59,291 bases of DNA, taken from positions 1-59,291 of the IMG/VR virus record IMGVR_UViG_3300020438_000039, one strand, 5' to 3'. The position numbers and the translations under genes were made by a program. The first letter of the stretch is position 1; every line of letters begins with the position of its first letter. The notes under the pieces are model-generated. The model saw only the letters and a list, made by a program, of their open reading frames with translations, was not told the DNA's origin and ran no database searches. The DNA comes from a virus. This document shows positions 50,967-58,561 of this stretch, one piece after another.

Positions 50967-51190
50967 TATTCACCTTCCCTATTTTTAAGATATTGATCAC
51001 TCCTTGGGTCTGTAATTAGATATTTACAGTGCTCCCAACCATTCTTACGAAATTCTTCAGACATATCAACAGGTCTATTTGCTACACCCTTTCCATATAC
51101 TTTATTATAAGCTGCATCCATTTCATCTTCAGTAGGACCTTCAGAACTACCTCTTGGTACAATACTTTTGAATATAATGGGTTCGCTCAT
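50966..51190 (-). CDS. Small protein upstream of gp25, function unknown
   Basis: The product is 74 residues, beginning MSEPIIFKSIVPRGSSEGPT and ending in a charged tail. I placed the start at the ATG at 51190; a TTG lies one codon earlier. It is the first gene after a late promoter box at 51215 and is coupled to gp25 by a TAGTG overlap, so it is very probably made with the baseplate. I see no catalytic motif, membrane segment or clear domain. A minor baseplate role is possible but unproven. Confidence 0.7.
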   Translation of the reverse strand: MSEPIIFKSIVPRGSSEGPTEDEMDAAYNKVYGKGVANRPVDMSEEFRKNGWEHCKYLITDPRSDQYLKNREGE

Positions 51191-51214
51191 CAATAAAGAC
51201 GTAATTGTCCTTAT

Positions 51215-51222
51215 TATTTATC
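51215..51222 (-). promoter_or_regulatory. Late promoter box opening the gp25-gp6 block
   Basis: The minus strand reads GATAAATA, matching NATAAATA. It overlaps the stop region of the upstream 2OG-oxygenase gene and is about 25 bases before the ATG at 51190. It marks the point where the oxygenase cassette ends and baseplate expression can be set separately. Confidence 0.65.
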
Positions 51223-51928
51223 TATTAAAGAGAACACTTTTTACATCTTCATCTATTTGCTCCTTTCTCACTCGCATTTTTTCTATATCATTTCTCTCTT
51301 TTGATGATTCTATGTCGCACATTGACTTAGAATCTAAAAATTGTGTCATACACCATCTACCCATATTTTGATCTGTAAATTTTGGATCTAAGTATACTTC
51401 CATAACCTGATGTTTAATGAATGATGGGAACAATAACAGTCTATTGTTAGCTACTTCAATATCAATCTTATAATCAGGGAATAAAAACTCCCCTCCACGA
51501 AACTCTTTAGGCTCTTTATAGAACCAATATAGTCCAGTAACCATTGCTGCATCTGAATGTGCTCTATAATAATTGTCACCTTCGTAATATGATAATAATG
51601 TGGAATCATAGTCGCAAGTTTTGATAAAATTCTTAAAAAACCAATTTTCTGACCTTTCTAAGAGGTTTTCCTGAAAAATTTTGCGATTTATGTGTAAAAT
51701 ATCGCTTTTTTGTCGTTTTTTAGCATAATATTCGTCTAAATGGATGCATTTATTGTTTTTTAGGAATCCATTCGCATCATAAGCACTATAAGAGTCGACT
51801 GGATCCAAGAAAATGTCCTCTTTATACAGATTATCAACCTCATTCCATAATAATTTGAACTCTTCTTCATCAAAATAGTCATCTACAATGATGAATGGAA
51901 ACCCATGATCGTATGCTTGAAATTTCAT
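51218..51928 (-). CDS. 2OG-Fe(II) oxygenase, prolyl-4-hydroxylase-like
   Basis: This 236-residue protein has the double-stranded beta-helix pattern of prolyl-4-hydroxylase-type dioxygenases: H124-S-D126 (YYRAHSDAAMVTGLYW), a FRGGEFLFPDY strand pair, distal H173 (FPSFIKHQV) and R191 (MGRWCMTQF) placed to bind 2-oxoglutarate. These enzymes couple decarboxylation of 2OG to hydroxylation of a protein or small molecule; the substrate is unknown. The first 25 residues (PFIIVDDYFDEEEFKLLW) fit the family start, and residues 205-236 form a charged helical tail. It starts 2 bases after the preceding oxygenase and is the last gene of the cassette. Such enzymes are frequent in T4-like cyanophages. Confidence 0.85.
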   Translation of the reverse strand: MKFQAYDHGFPFIIVDDYFDEEEFKLLWNEVDNLYKEDIFLDPVDSYSAYDANGFLKNNKCIHLDEYYAKKRQKSDILHINRKIFQENLLERSENWFFKNFIKTCDYDSTLLSYYEGDNYYRAHSDAAMVTGLYWFYKEPKEFRGGEFLFPDYKIDIEVANNRLLLFPSFIKHQVMEVYLDPKFTDQNMGRWCMTQFLDSKSMCDIESSKERNDIEKMRVRKEQIDEDVKSVLFNR

Positions 51929-51930
51929 AA

Positions 51931-52527
51931 TTAATAATTACTCTCGTTTCTATCAAACACTATGTTAAATGATAAACTCATTCTATCATGATTTGTCTGA
52001 TTTGTCGTTATACCATGCATCAACCAACCAGGAAATAAAGCAAGCATACCTTCACTAGGAACTATTTGTTCTCTTTCACACAAAGCTTTGTAACAAAATG
52101 ATGAGGTCATAGCAGGAGTAGGATTTTCAAAATATATGCTGCCATCAGATCCATCAGTTTTATAATAGTATACTCCAGACACATCAGTAGTACCATGATG
52201 ATGGCAATGCCCATAATTTCCTTTTTTGAATAAGGAAATCCATGAACTTCCAATATATCCATTAGTATGAGGAAATTGAATACTTTTCATATAATGATTT
52301 AAATGATATACAATTTGATCTTTCAAATGATCTAAACTGTTTGAAATGATAAAATTCTCTTTGAAAGTAGGATCTGAAAGATAATGAGTTGCACCCCAAT
52401 CTCCTTTCATTTCAAATTCAACGCTTTTTACGGCTTCATCAATTTCATTCTGAATTTGATCAAAATTATCCAACTTCTCCACCCAATATATTGGAGTTGG
52501 ATATAAATTAGCTATATTCCCTTTCAT
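51931..52527 (-). CDS. 2OG-Fe(II) oxygenase of the TIGR02466 / Oxy_5 type
   Basis: The product is 198 residues from the ATG at 52527, chosen because it overlaps the heme oxygenase stop as ATGA; an upstream in-frame start would add seven residues and deepen the overlap. The N-terminal NLYPTPIYWVEKL, SWISLFKKGNYGHCHHHG, then DVSGVYYYK, LALFPGWLMHGI and RMSLSFNIVF follow the family pattern. Likely metal ligands are a His of the HCHHH cluster (107-111), D115 and H171; R182 would bind 2OG. The run of four histidines is unusually dense. It is translationally coupled to ho1 on one side and the P4H-like oxygenase on the other. The substrate cannot be deduced. Confidence 0.85.
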   Translation of the reverse strand: MKGNIANLYPTPIYWVEKLDNFDQIQNEIDEAVKSVEFEMKGDWGATHYLSDPTFKENFIISNSLDHLKDQIVYHLNHYMKSIQFPHTNGYIGSSWISLFKKGNYGHCHHHGTTDVSGVYYYKTDGSDGSIYFENPTPAMTSSFCYKALCEREQIVPSEGMLALFPGWLMHGITTNQTNHDRMSLSFNIVFDRNESNY

Positions 52528-53201
52528 TTTCCAGTAATCGCTCCCCAAAGAACTTTAAGTAGTCCTTTTTTCGCATCTCCTTGAAGTTCATCAAACATAT
52601 ACATGTTAAGTTTAAATGCGTAATTTGCTTCAATAATTATTGCATCAATCTGATTTTGATTAATTTCCAGACCGTCTAGAACTGCTTTATAATCGGTTTT
52701 AAACGCCTTTGCATCATCTATGTAAGGAAAGTCGTAAAAGTGTAATCCCTCTCCTTCAGGGGGATTTAACGCCTTCTGAGCAATACCCTTAAGGATTTGA
52801 CCACCTGATAAATCACCAATGTACCTAGTATAATGATGTGCTATAAGAAGGTGTGGCCATTTCTCTGCTATTTCATTAATTCTATGGCAATAATTATTAC
52901 ATGCTTCTGATGGTATCATATTCTCCCTAAACATAGGACCATAATAATACCTAAGATCTCTTTGTAGAAAAGCTGTACGGAATAGTTTTACATTCCACTG
53001 TTGAAGTACTCTTGCTAGAGGATCCTTAGTTTCTTGTATCCTCTGCTCCATTGTGTCATAGACATAATAAAAGTCCGTAATTAGTTTACGGTACTCTTCT
53101 GGGTTTAGTACTCCTCTGAGGAAACCAGCAACAAATTTAGTATTCTCTGCCGCATTATGTGATTTTTTAGTACCTTCTTTTAATTGAGTTGATAAAGTCA
53201 T
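52524..53201 (-). CDS. ho1: Heme oxygenase (biliverdin-forming), cyanobacterial type
   Basis: This 225-residue protein is a full-length heme oxygenase. The proximal heme ligand is H15 (KKSHNAAENTKFV), followed by FLRGVLNPEEY; the distal helix is HHYTRYIGDLSGGQIL with G129, D130, G133 and G134. The enzyme opens heme to biliverdin, releasing Fe(II) and CO, with electrons usually from ferredoxin. Biliverdin is the precursor of phycobilins, and cyanophages carry ho1 as an auxiliary metabolic gene. No pebS, pcyA or ferredoxin gene is seen in the window. It is coupled by ATGA overlaps to the two-domain oxygenase upstream and the 2OG oxygenase downstream. All key residues are intact, so it is probably active. 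Confidence 0.95.
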   Translation of the reverse strand: MTLSTQLKEGTKKSHNAAENTKFVAGFLRGVLNPEEYRKLITDFYYVYDTMEQRIQETKDPLARVLQQWNVKLFRTAFLQRDLRYYYGPMFRENMIPSEACNNYCHRINEIAEKWPHLLIAHHYTRYIGDLSGGQILKGIAQKALNPPEGEGLHFYDFPYIDDAKAFKTDYKAVLDGLEINQNQIDAIIIEANYAFKLNMYMFDELQGDAKKGLLKVLWGAITGK

Positions 53202-54631
53202 AATTCTCTATGTTTTTTTAGAAAAATGTTGCCTGATATAGCACACCTACCTTCGCACTTATTAGGTGGAACCATGTGCTTCATTCTACTCTCAAAAATA
53301 ACTACCTTACCTGGTCTTGGATCTATTATACCTTCTGGATTCTGAAATAGCAATGGAGATGATCCTTCGGGAACATTAACATAATAAACAAAGGAATAAC
53401 AACTAATTCCATGACTATGCCATTCTATATCTTCACCTTCCTTATATGTAACTGCCCATGTCTCTACTGTCTTAAAATCATGCTCTGGAGGATTAAACTG
53501 GTCATCAATAATTCGTTGAACCCAATCAACCATAGTTTTAACATGTTCTTGACTTGTATACAAGTCCCAATCAGTCATCGTGCAATGTGCTTCTGGAGGA
53601 TTTACTCCTGTAGTACCAGATCCCAAATCTTGTATGATATAAAATAATTTCTCATTAATATCATTAAATGGTGGATAATGATATTCACCGATCTTCTTAT
53701 CTGTATGTTCTGGTAAAGATACTATACTAGTTGCAGTACCCTGATGATTTTTTTCTAATTTACCTGGTTCTATAAAGTCAGGTAGATCCGTATTCATTTC
53801 TACAGGTATTCTTGTATTAGTATTAAGAACTATATTACCAGATATAGAAATTCTATATTCGTCATTATTAAAAAATGGATATACCTGATGCTTTAAACTA
53901 GAAGGGAATAGAAGCATAGTACCTTCTAATGGTTTTCCCATATCATACCAAAACGTATTAGGTTGTCCGAGAATGTCACTATAATGGAATTCAAATGCTC
54001 CATTTGAAGCATGTCCTTTATTCAGATCTGCTCTTTTAGCAATTTCAGCTTTCTCTCCCCCTGTTACGTTTTGCTCTTCATAAGTATACGGAATTTTCAT
54101 CCATATAACAAAACTAAAGCATCCAGTATGATCATGAGTAGGGTTATATTCAGTTTGACGCTGATAATTTACCCACCAATGGTGTAAACAATACGGATGT
54201 AAATTATTAACCGCAATGTTATCTCCTGGATTACCAAAGTTGTGTATAAACTCTTGGATCAATGGATCTACCACATTCAAGTAAAAATAATCTCCCTCAT
54301 CTTCAAGATCGTAACTATCCATTACATGTCCAGCAAGCCTATAACCGCAACTTTGCTTCTTATTGTCAATCGCATTCCAAAGGAACTTCATTTGCTCCTC
54401 ACTTAGTTTCTTCTCCATCCACCCACTAGTAAAAGGTACGACAGGTCTAGAAGACTCTTCTTTACTATTGTAATGTGTTACTCTATCTACTTTGGGATCT
54501 ACGTATACATCCTTCTCCCCTTGATCATTTCTTGGTACTGGTGGAACACCTGCAGGGATTTTATAATCAACAATACCAGAATTACCTTCTCTCTGTATAA
54601 CAGAAGTTTCTTTCTGATTAATAATACCCAT
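53198..54631 (-). CDS. Two-domain 2OG-Fe(II) oxygenase-like protein
   Basis: This 477-residue protein seems to carry two beta-helix oxygenase domains in tandem. Domain 1 (about 70-270) has VNYQRQTEYNPTHDHTG with H166 and H168, LLFPSSLKHQV with H248, and R260 in YRISISGNIVL. Domain 2 (about 320-477) repeats this with TWAVTYKEGEDIEWHSHG (H405, H407), VVIFESRMKHMVP (H452) and R462 in RCAISGNIFL. Both use H-x-H rather than the commoner H-x-D at the first metal position. Residues 1-65 are Pro-rich and probably flexible. It begins in a TAATG overlap with a 50-residue gene and ends in ATGA with ho1. Substrate unknown. Confidence 0.75.
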   Translation of the reverse strand: MGIINQKETSVIQREGNSGIVDYKIPAGVPPVPRNDQGEKDVYVDPKVDRVTHYNSKEESSRPVVPFTSGWMEKKLSEEQMKFLWNAIDNKKQSCGYRLAGHVMDSYDLEDEGDYFYLNVVDPLIQEFIHNFGNPGDNIAVNNLHPYCLHHWWVNYQRQTEYNPTHDHTGCFSFVIWMKIPYTYEEQNVTGGEKAEIAKRADLNKGHASNGAFEFHYSDILGQPNTFWYDMGKPLEGTMLLFPSSLKHQVYPFFNNDEYRISISGNIVLNTNTRIPVEMNTDLPDFIEPGKLEKNHQGTATSIVSLPEHTDKKIGEYHYPPFNDINEKLFYIIQDLGSGTTGVNPPEAHCTMTDWDLYTSQEHVKTMVDWVQRIIDDQFNPPEHDFKTVETWAVTYKEGEDIEWHSHGISCYSFVYYVNVPEGSSPLLFQNPEGIIDPRPGKVVIFESRMKHMVPPNKCEGRCAISGNIFLKKHREL

Positions 54632-54783
54632 TACTTACCTTGACCCCTATACGCTTTTTTCTTTTTGTTACGGGAAGTAGCACTTAATTTAGTAAACTTA
54701 CCCTGTCCTTGACGGGTCTTCTTTGGTACTGGAAGAATGTAGTCACTACTTCCCCATGCACCACCACTTGCGAACTTTGGCAT
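54631..54783 (-). CDS. 50-residue strongly basic protein
   Basis: A short frame begins at the ATG at 54783 with MPKFASGGAWGSSDYILPVP and continues KKTRQGQGKFTKLS, ending in SRNKKKKAYRGQGK. The C-terminal half is packed with Lys and Arg, which suggests nucleic-acid binding or a small virion-associated peptide. Short basic proteins ending in RGQGK-like tails recur in marine T4-like phages, but their role is unknown. The stop overlaps the start of the two-domain oxygenase as TAATG, and it begins 3 bases after the PAAR-like gene stop. The tight fit on both sides supports it as a real gene. Confidence 0.7.
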   Translation of the reverse strand: MPKFASGGAWGSSDYILPVPKKTRQGQGKFTKLSATSRNKKKKAYRGQGK

Positions 54784-54786
54784 AAT

Positions 54787-55326
54787 TTAGTCTCCAATAA
54801 AAACGTCTTTACTCCCACCTGAGATAGTTGATAGGCAAGGCCACGTTGTTGTGTTCTCACCTAGATCATCACCTATTCTACCAGCAAGTTCTCCTGTAAT
54901 CCAAACTGTTTTGGTACTGGAGTAACATCTACGCTGATGTCCCTCTGAAGATTCTCTGCCACCTGATATACCCTCCGTGCAATGCCACGCAGGGCTTGAT
55001 CTGACAGTAAAACACTTTCTACCAACGGAAGTAGTAGTGTGTTTTGTTTTCGTAGGGTGTAGAACAAGCTCATCTCTATCTATAATAGGGATCTTATTGT
55101 TTATTATAACACTTCTTTCTAGCTTTTGTCTAGGTTTTTGTTCCGTAGGCTTCCAAGTTGTAACAGCATCCATCTGTGCTACGGGTTTTGGGTTAATCGA
55201 ACCTGCGGTTGGTGAGTGAGGACATCCACCAAGTACGCCTCCACCTAGTCCTGGATGGTGTGAAGATCCACTACCAGTGCCATGACCACTACAATTACCT
55301 TTAAATAACGCTGCTCCTATTGCCAT
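54787..55326 (-). CDS. PAAR-like spike-tip protein
   Basis: The product is 179 residues from the ATG at 55326, which overlaps the preceding stop as TAATG. It starts MAIGAALFKGNCSGHGTGSG and is rich in Gly, His and Cys (six Cys, eight His), including GGCPHSPTAGSI. The C-terminal phrases TVWITGELAGRIGDDLG and ISGGSKDVFIGD resemble the repeated beta-hairpins of PAAR proteins, which cap the central spike of contractile tails and bind one zinc or iron ion (T4 gp5.4). The middle (KHTTTSVGRKCFTVRSSPAW) is atypical and makes it longer than a minimal PAAR protein (about 95 residues). Probable role: membrane-piercing spike tip. A gp5-type spike gene is not seen here. Confidence 0.6.
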   Translation of the reverse strand: MAIGAALFKGNCSGHGTGSGSSHHPGLGGGVLGGCPHSPTAGSINPKPVAQMDAVTTWKPTEQKPRQKLERSVIINNKIPIIDRDELVLHPTKTKHTTTSVGRKCFTVRSSPAWHCTEGISGGRESSEGHQRRCYSSTKTVWITGELAGRIGDDLGENTTTWPCLSTISGGSKDVFIGD

Positions 55327-57743
55327 TATGGTAAATACATTCCTGTATCGTAAGGGTTTCCGTATGCTGCTATTGCAGCTGACCATGCTGCATTAGCTCT
55401 GGTCAAATCATTCCATATTTTCATGGATCCACTTGCAGTCCACGGTTTGCATCCATCCCCAAGTAACCCAGACATAGAAAATGACTGGTATGGACCAGGA
55501 GATGAACCTGCAGGTGCAGTACATGATATATGCCCACACCCACTTTCCACGGTACTACATGATAATGTTATATTAATATCTATACTATCTTGGGGATCGG
55601 GTCTATATTGCTTCATCATGTACTTAGTATACTCTGATGCTTGAGGTAATTCACTAATTCTACCCTGTATAGTAGTAACATAACGCTCATCGTGGTTACT
55701 ATACTCAGGAATAATCTTTTGTGTTATGTCATCTATATGCTGCATTCTACTTCTATGACTCTCATCACGGAGAAATTGCTTAAGAGTATCCTTTAATTCC
55801 GTAGGTATTACAGTACTATTCTCTACTATACTCATATCTAAGTCATCAATTGCGTTAGATTTCTTTAATGGGTTTGTAGCACTGTCACTATACATCCTTT
55901 GAGCCTTTTGTCTAACACGTTGAACATCAGGATCACCCTTAACACTGAAATCCGCTACCTTATATTGATCAAAAAAGTTCTGAGGTAGGTTTTCAAGTGC
56001 TCTTAATGTAGCAGCACTGGATTCAGAGTCACCTTCTGGTAAGGAAAGTAGGTATGATCTTATGTCATCTGCATATGTTGATCTATATGAACCGTTATCT
56101 ATAGTACGATCTACTACCTTATGCACATTTCTTATCTGTAAGCTCGGAGGTCTTGTAGAAGAATACCCAGATCCTCCGTCTGCTACTGTAATACCAGTCA
56201 TCGCACCGCCTACAAACGTAGCTCTTACTTCTGCTCTCTTACCTGTGGTGGTTAGGGGGGCGGTAATATACACATCTGGCACAGCATCTAGCGTTTGCCA
56301 ACCAGATCCACCATCAACTATACTAATATTATCCACCTGTCCATTAACAATAGACATAGTAACCTGTGGTACTCTTAGGTCATGGAACCTATTTGGTGCT
56401 TCTTGATCTACATCAGCAGTAACATACTGTATAGACTTATTCATAAACTCATAGAAACCTACAAGATGTGCTCGGTCTGGAATACCCCAACCTGCTTTTG
56501 CTGTAATTACGTGGTTCCTGTCCGATGTATACTGTGTCTCTTTAGCAAAATTACTACCACAAGCATCAAGGTATGCTATATGGTATGGAAAATTATCTAT
56601 ATCGGTATGAAATACACGAGTTACTATATGACCATTAACTGTATCACCTGATCTTAGTACATCAAACCCTTCTTGACCCTCTGTTGCTTGTACTGGACCT
56701 ACTGTTTTGATCTTTATATTATTAGTAAGAACAACTGTACTATTATCTGGAAGAGTATGGGTATAACTTAGAGAGAATGTGGTTCCCACGGTGTATCCTG
56801 TACCAGGTGATAAGACCTCTGTAATACGCCAGGACGTGCCTGAAAAGACAGATGGGTCTGGATCATCATCAAATACAGGTTTAACCTCTAATTTAACCCT
56901 AAGACCTTGTGCAAGACCAGAATCTAACTCAAATATCTTGAAGTCGCTGAACGCCTCGTCGCCACTCTGGTAGGGGTTCTGTGCTGTAATATACTCAGTA
57001 CCAGTCGTTTCATTCTCATTCCAACTATCAGTATAGGTTACACCATCATATGACAACTCAAAGTCTAGACATCCATCAGGTAACGTGGTTGAAAGCGAGT
57101 CATAACTGAACGTTAGTTTAGGACTTTGGGTATCTACTGCAAATAAGGTAGAATGTGGGCAGTCGGGGTCGTCTGAATCTTTCCCTTCATTTGGGACAGT
57201 ATAAGAGATTGTGGTCGAAGCGGGGGTACAGTCAAAGGAACTACAAGGAAAACAAGAAGATGATGAAGAATAACTACCATCACCTGCACCAGGAGATGAC
57301 TCAGGTACATTAGTTTCTTCTGTTTCTATATGATAGCAAGGTGTTCCTAATATACCTGCCTTATCAGTAGTATCAAATAAGTATGAAAACCATGTATCAG
57401 AGTATCCAAAGTCAAAGGAAAGACCTGAAGGATAGTAATCATATACAAATAAACAATCTCCACTACTCTCTCCTTCTTCTAATGACTCAACGTTTAAGCG
57501 ATTTGCCTTACCACACATACCATCAGTTAACATGTCTGCTGGATTGCCACCTTCGTTGCATACTAGATCAGATTGATACTGAACAGTTGTGCCATCTCTC
57601 GCAGGTACATTATAAGGTAAATTGCCTTGTCTGATAGTTGCACCAGGATGTTCTAAAAATTCTATACTAACACCATCAGCAGTTCCTGGATGTTGCCTCA
57701 CACAGGAATTTGTATATCTTTCTCCAACAGGTTTACAACCCAT
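55326..57743 (-). CDS. Cys-rich 805-residue virion protein, function unknown
   Basis: The protein starts MGCKPVGERYTNSCVRQHPG and has 16 cysteines, most in the first 210 residues (for example SSCFPCSSFDC) and the last 80 (LSCSTVESGCGHISC). The centre has a beta-rich section and two GGxGY-type units (IVDGGSGWQTL and VADGGSGYSS, about 485-545), the module used by the other virion proteins here. Residues about 560-720 look helical (TLRALENLPQNFFDQYKVAD; HIDDITQKIIPEYSNHDE). There is no signal peptide or membrane span. Its stop is coupled to the PAAR-like gene, so it may form part of the tail tip or hub. I do not recognise a T4 counterpart. Confidence 0.7.
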   Translation of the reverse strand: MGCKPVGERYTNSCVRQHPGTADGVSIEFLEHPGATIRQGNLPYNVPARDGTTVQYQSDLVCNEGGNPADMLTDGMCGKANRLNVESLEEGESSGDCLFVYDYYPSGLSFDFGYSDTWFSYLFDTTDKAGILGTPCYHIETEETNVPESSPGAGDGSYSSSSSCFPCSSFDCTPASTTISYTVPNEGKDSDDPDCPHSTLFAVDTQSPKLTFSYDSLSTTLPDGCLDFELSYDGVTYTDSWNENETTGTEYITAQNPYQSGDEAFSDFKIFELDSGLAQGLRVKLEVKPVFDDDPDPSVFSGTSWRITEVLSPGTGYTVGTTFSLSYTHTLPDNSTVVLTNNIKIKTVGPVQATEGQEGFDVLRSGDTVNGHIVTRVFHTDIDNFPYHIAYLDACGSNFAKETQYTSDRNHVITAKAGWGIPDRAHLVGFYEFMNKSIQYVTADVDQEAPNRFHDLRVPQVTMSIVNGQVDNISIVDGGSGWQTLDAVPDVYITAPLTTTGKRAEVRATFVGGAMTGITVADGGSGYSSTRPPSLQIRNVHKVVDRTIDNGSYRSTYADDIRSYLLSLPEGDSESSAATLRALENLPQNFFDQYKVADFSVKGDPDVQRVRQKAQRMYSDSATNPLKKSNAIDDLDMSIVENSTVIPTELKDTLKQFLRDESHRSRMQHIDDITQKIIPEYSNHDERYVTTIQGRISELPQASEYTKYMMKQYRPDPQDSIDINITLSCSTVESGCGHISCTAPAGSSPGPYQSFSMSGLLGDGCKPWTASGSMKIWNDLTRANAAWSAAIAAYGNPYDTGMYLP

Positions 57744-57990
57744 TTACTTTTTCCTCTAATTCTTCTAACCTACGATATATTTCGTCGTAGTTCTCCTTAA
57801 TATTTAGATACTCCTCTGCTCCTTTTGGTTTATATAATATCTTCTCAGGGGTAGTTAGATCATTAACATACTTTGTGACCTGTCCTAACCTCTCTGCTAA
57901 TTCATGTACGCATGTATTCAGTACTTCATGTGCCTCAGCATTATCTTGCCAAGGATCATATTCTGTAATATTCTGATCAGGATCGCTCAT
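57733..57990 (-). CDS. Small helical protein, function unknown
   Basis: The product is 85 residues from the ATG at 57990 (MSDPDQNITEYDPWQDNAEA); a TTG four codons earlier is a weaker candidate. Residues 20-45 (AHEVLNTCVHELAERLGQVT) and 60-85 (NYDEIYRRLEELEEKVNGL) look like amphipathic helices, the second a short coiled coil. It overlaps the preceding gene's end by 14 bases and the start of the 805-residue gene by 11, so it belongs to the same operon. The function cannot be read. Confidence 0.7.
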   Translation of the reverse strand: MSDPDQNITEYDPWQDNAEAHEVLNTCVHELAERLGQVTKYVNDLTTPEKILYKPKGAEEYLNIKENYDEIYRRLEELEEKVNGL

Positions 57991-58144
57991 CGCTTTTTTC
58001 AAATGTTAGTTTAGGTTCTTCCAAGGTGTATTGTAGCACATCATCTATATTCCAGTCCAGTGCCTCGGCAACTTCTTCTGGAATTGATATGTATGTATCA
58101 CCAAAATCATCCTCTTGTAGGGTAAGTGTGAATCTCTTTGACAT
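57977..58144 (-). CDS. Small AbrB/MazE-like protein
   Basis: This 55-residue frame begins MSKRFTLTLQEDDFGDTYIS and continues IPEEVAEALDWNIDDVLQYT. The pattern 'T-Y-I-x-I-P-E-x-V-x-x-x-L-x-W-x-x-x-D-V-L' is that of swapped-hairpin AbrB/MazE-type DNA-binding domains, here with the usual Gly of the GD turn replaced by Asp. Such proteins bind promoters or act as antitoxins; no toxin partner is visible. It overlaps the next gene by 14 bases and starts 10 bases after the 70-residue gene. Regulation of the neighbouring late genes is a possibility, not shown. Confidence 0.65.
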   Translation of the reverse strand: MSKRFTLTLQEDDFGDTYISIPEEVAEALDWNIDDVLQYTLEEPKLTFEKSDERS

Positions 58145-58153
58145 ATTCAGTTT

Positions 58154-58366
58154 TCATAAACGGTTAACTGATGAAGTAGATGGTGTTCTTTGCTTAAAAT
58201 CTTCCCAAGTCTTAACTACATCTTCAACATCATTTATACAATCTGTACTTACACAAAAATCAGCACAGGCATACATTCTACTATCAAGACAACCCTCATG
58301 CCTTATAAGGGTTTCGAGTACCCATGTGCGTGTGTCTTGGAAATCTTGTGAAAACTCTGGTGGCAT
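58154..58366 (-). CDS. Small Cys-containing protein, function unknown
   Basis: The product is 70 residues starting at an ATG (MPPEFSQDFQDTRTWVLETL). It has four cysteines (EGCLD, YACAD, DFCVS, TDCIN) in the middle, a spacing that could hold a metal or disulfides, and a charged tail. It is the first gene after the intergenic stretch 58367-58597, so it opens the cassette that runs through the tail-tip and oxygenase genes. No family is recognised. Confidence 0.6.
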   Translation of the reverse strand: MPPEFSQDFQDTRTWVLETLIRHEGCLDSRMYACADFCVSTDCINDVEDVVKTWEDFKQRTPSTSSVNRL

Positions 58367-58395
58367 GTTTTTTTACTGAGAAATTTTTTTAAATA

Positions 58396-58403
58396 ATTTT
58401 ATA
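58396..58403 (-). promoter_or_regulatory. Possible degenerate late promoter
   Basis: The minus strand reads TATAAAAT about 30 bases before the ATG at 58366. It matches only six of eight positions of TATAAATA but has the right distance and lies in an A/T-rich tract. The weaker match means it could be chance. Confidence 0.25.
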
Positions 58404-58561
58404 TATCACTTGCTCTTGGGAACCTTTGTAGGTTAGGGTCTCTACCTTTTTTATATTAACGGCCCCATCGATCACCGAGAACCCTTACAATGACTGTCAT
58501 CTGGGCGGAGTTCTTTACATTTAGTAGGTCAGTTTAACTGTCTGAGTGTTACATAGGCATG

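Noticed and set aside
54873-55073. 66-residue frame MSLFYTLRKQNTLLL nested in the PAAR-like gene
   Set aside because: It is entirely inside another gene in a different frame, with no coupling or ribosome-binding site to support it.
58420-58462. Plus-strand hairpin followed by a T run (AACCT-TTGT-AGGTT, then CTACCTTTTTT)
   Set aside because: No plus-strand gene precedes it and the stem next to the T run is short and bulged, so I do not call it a terminator or riboswitch.
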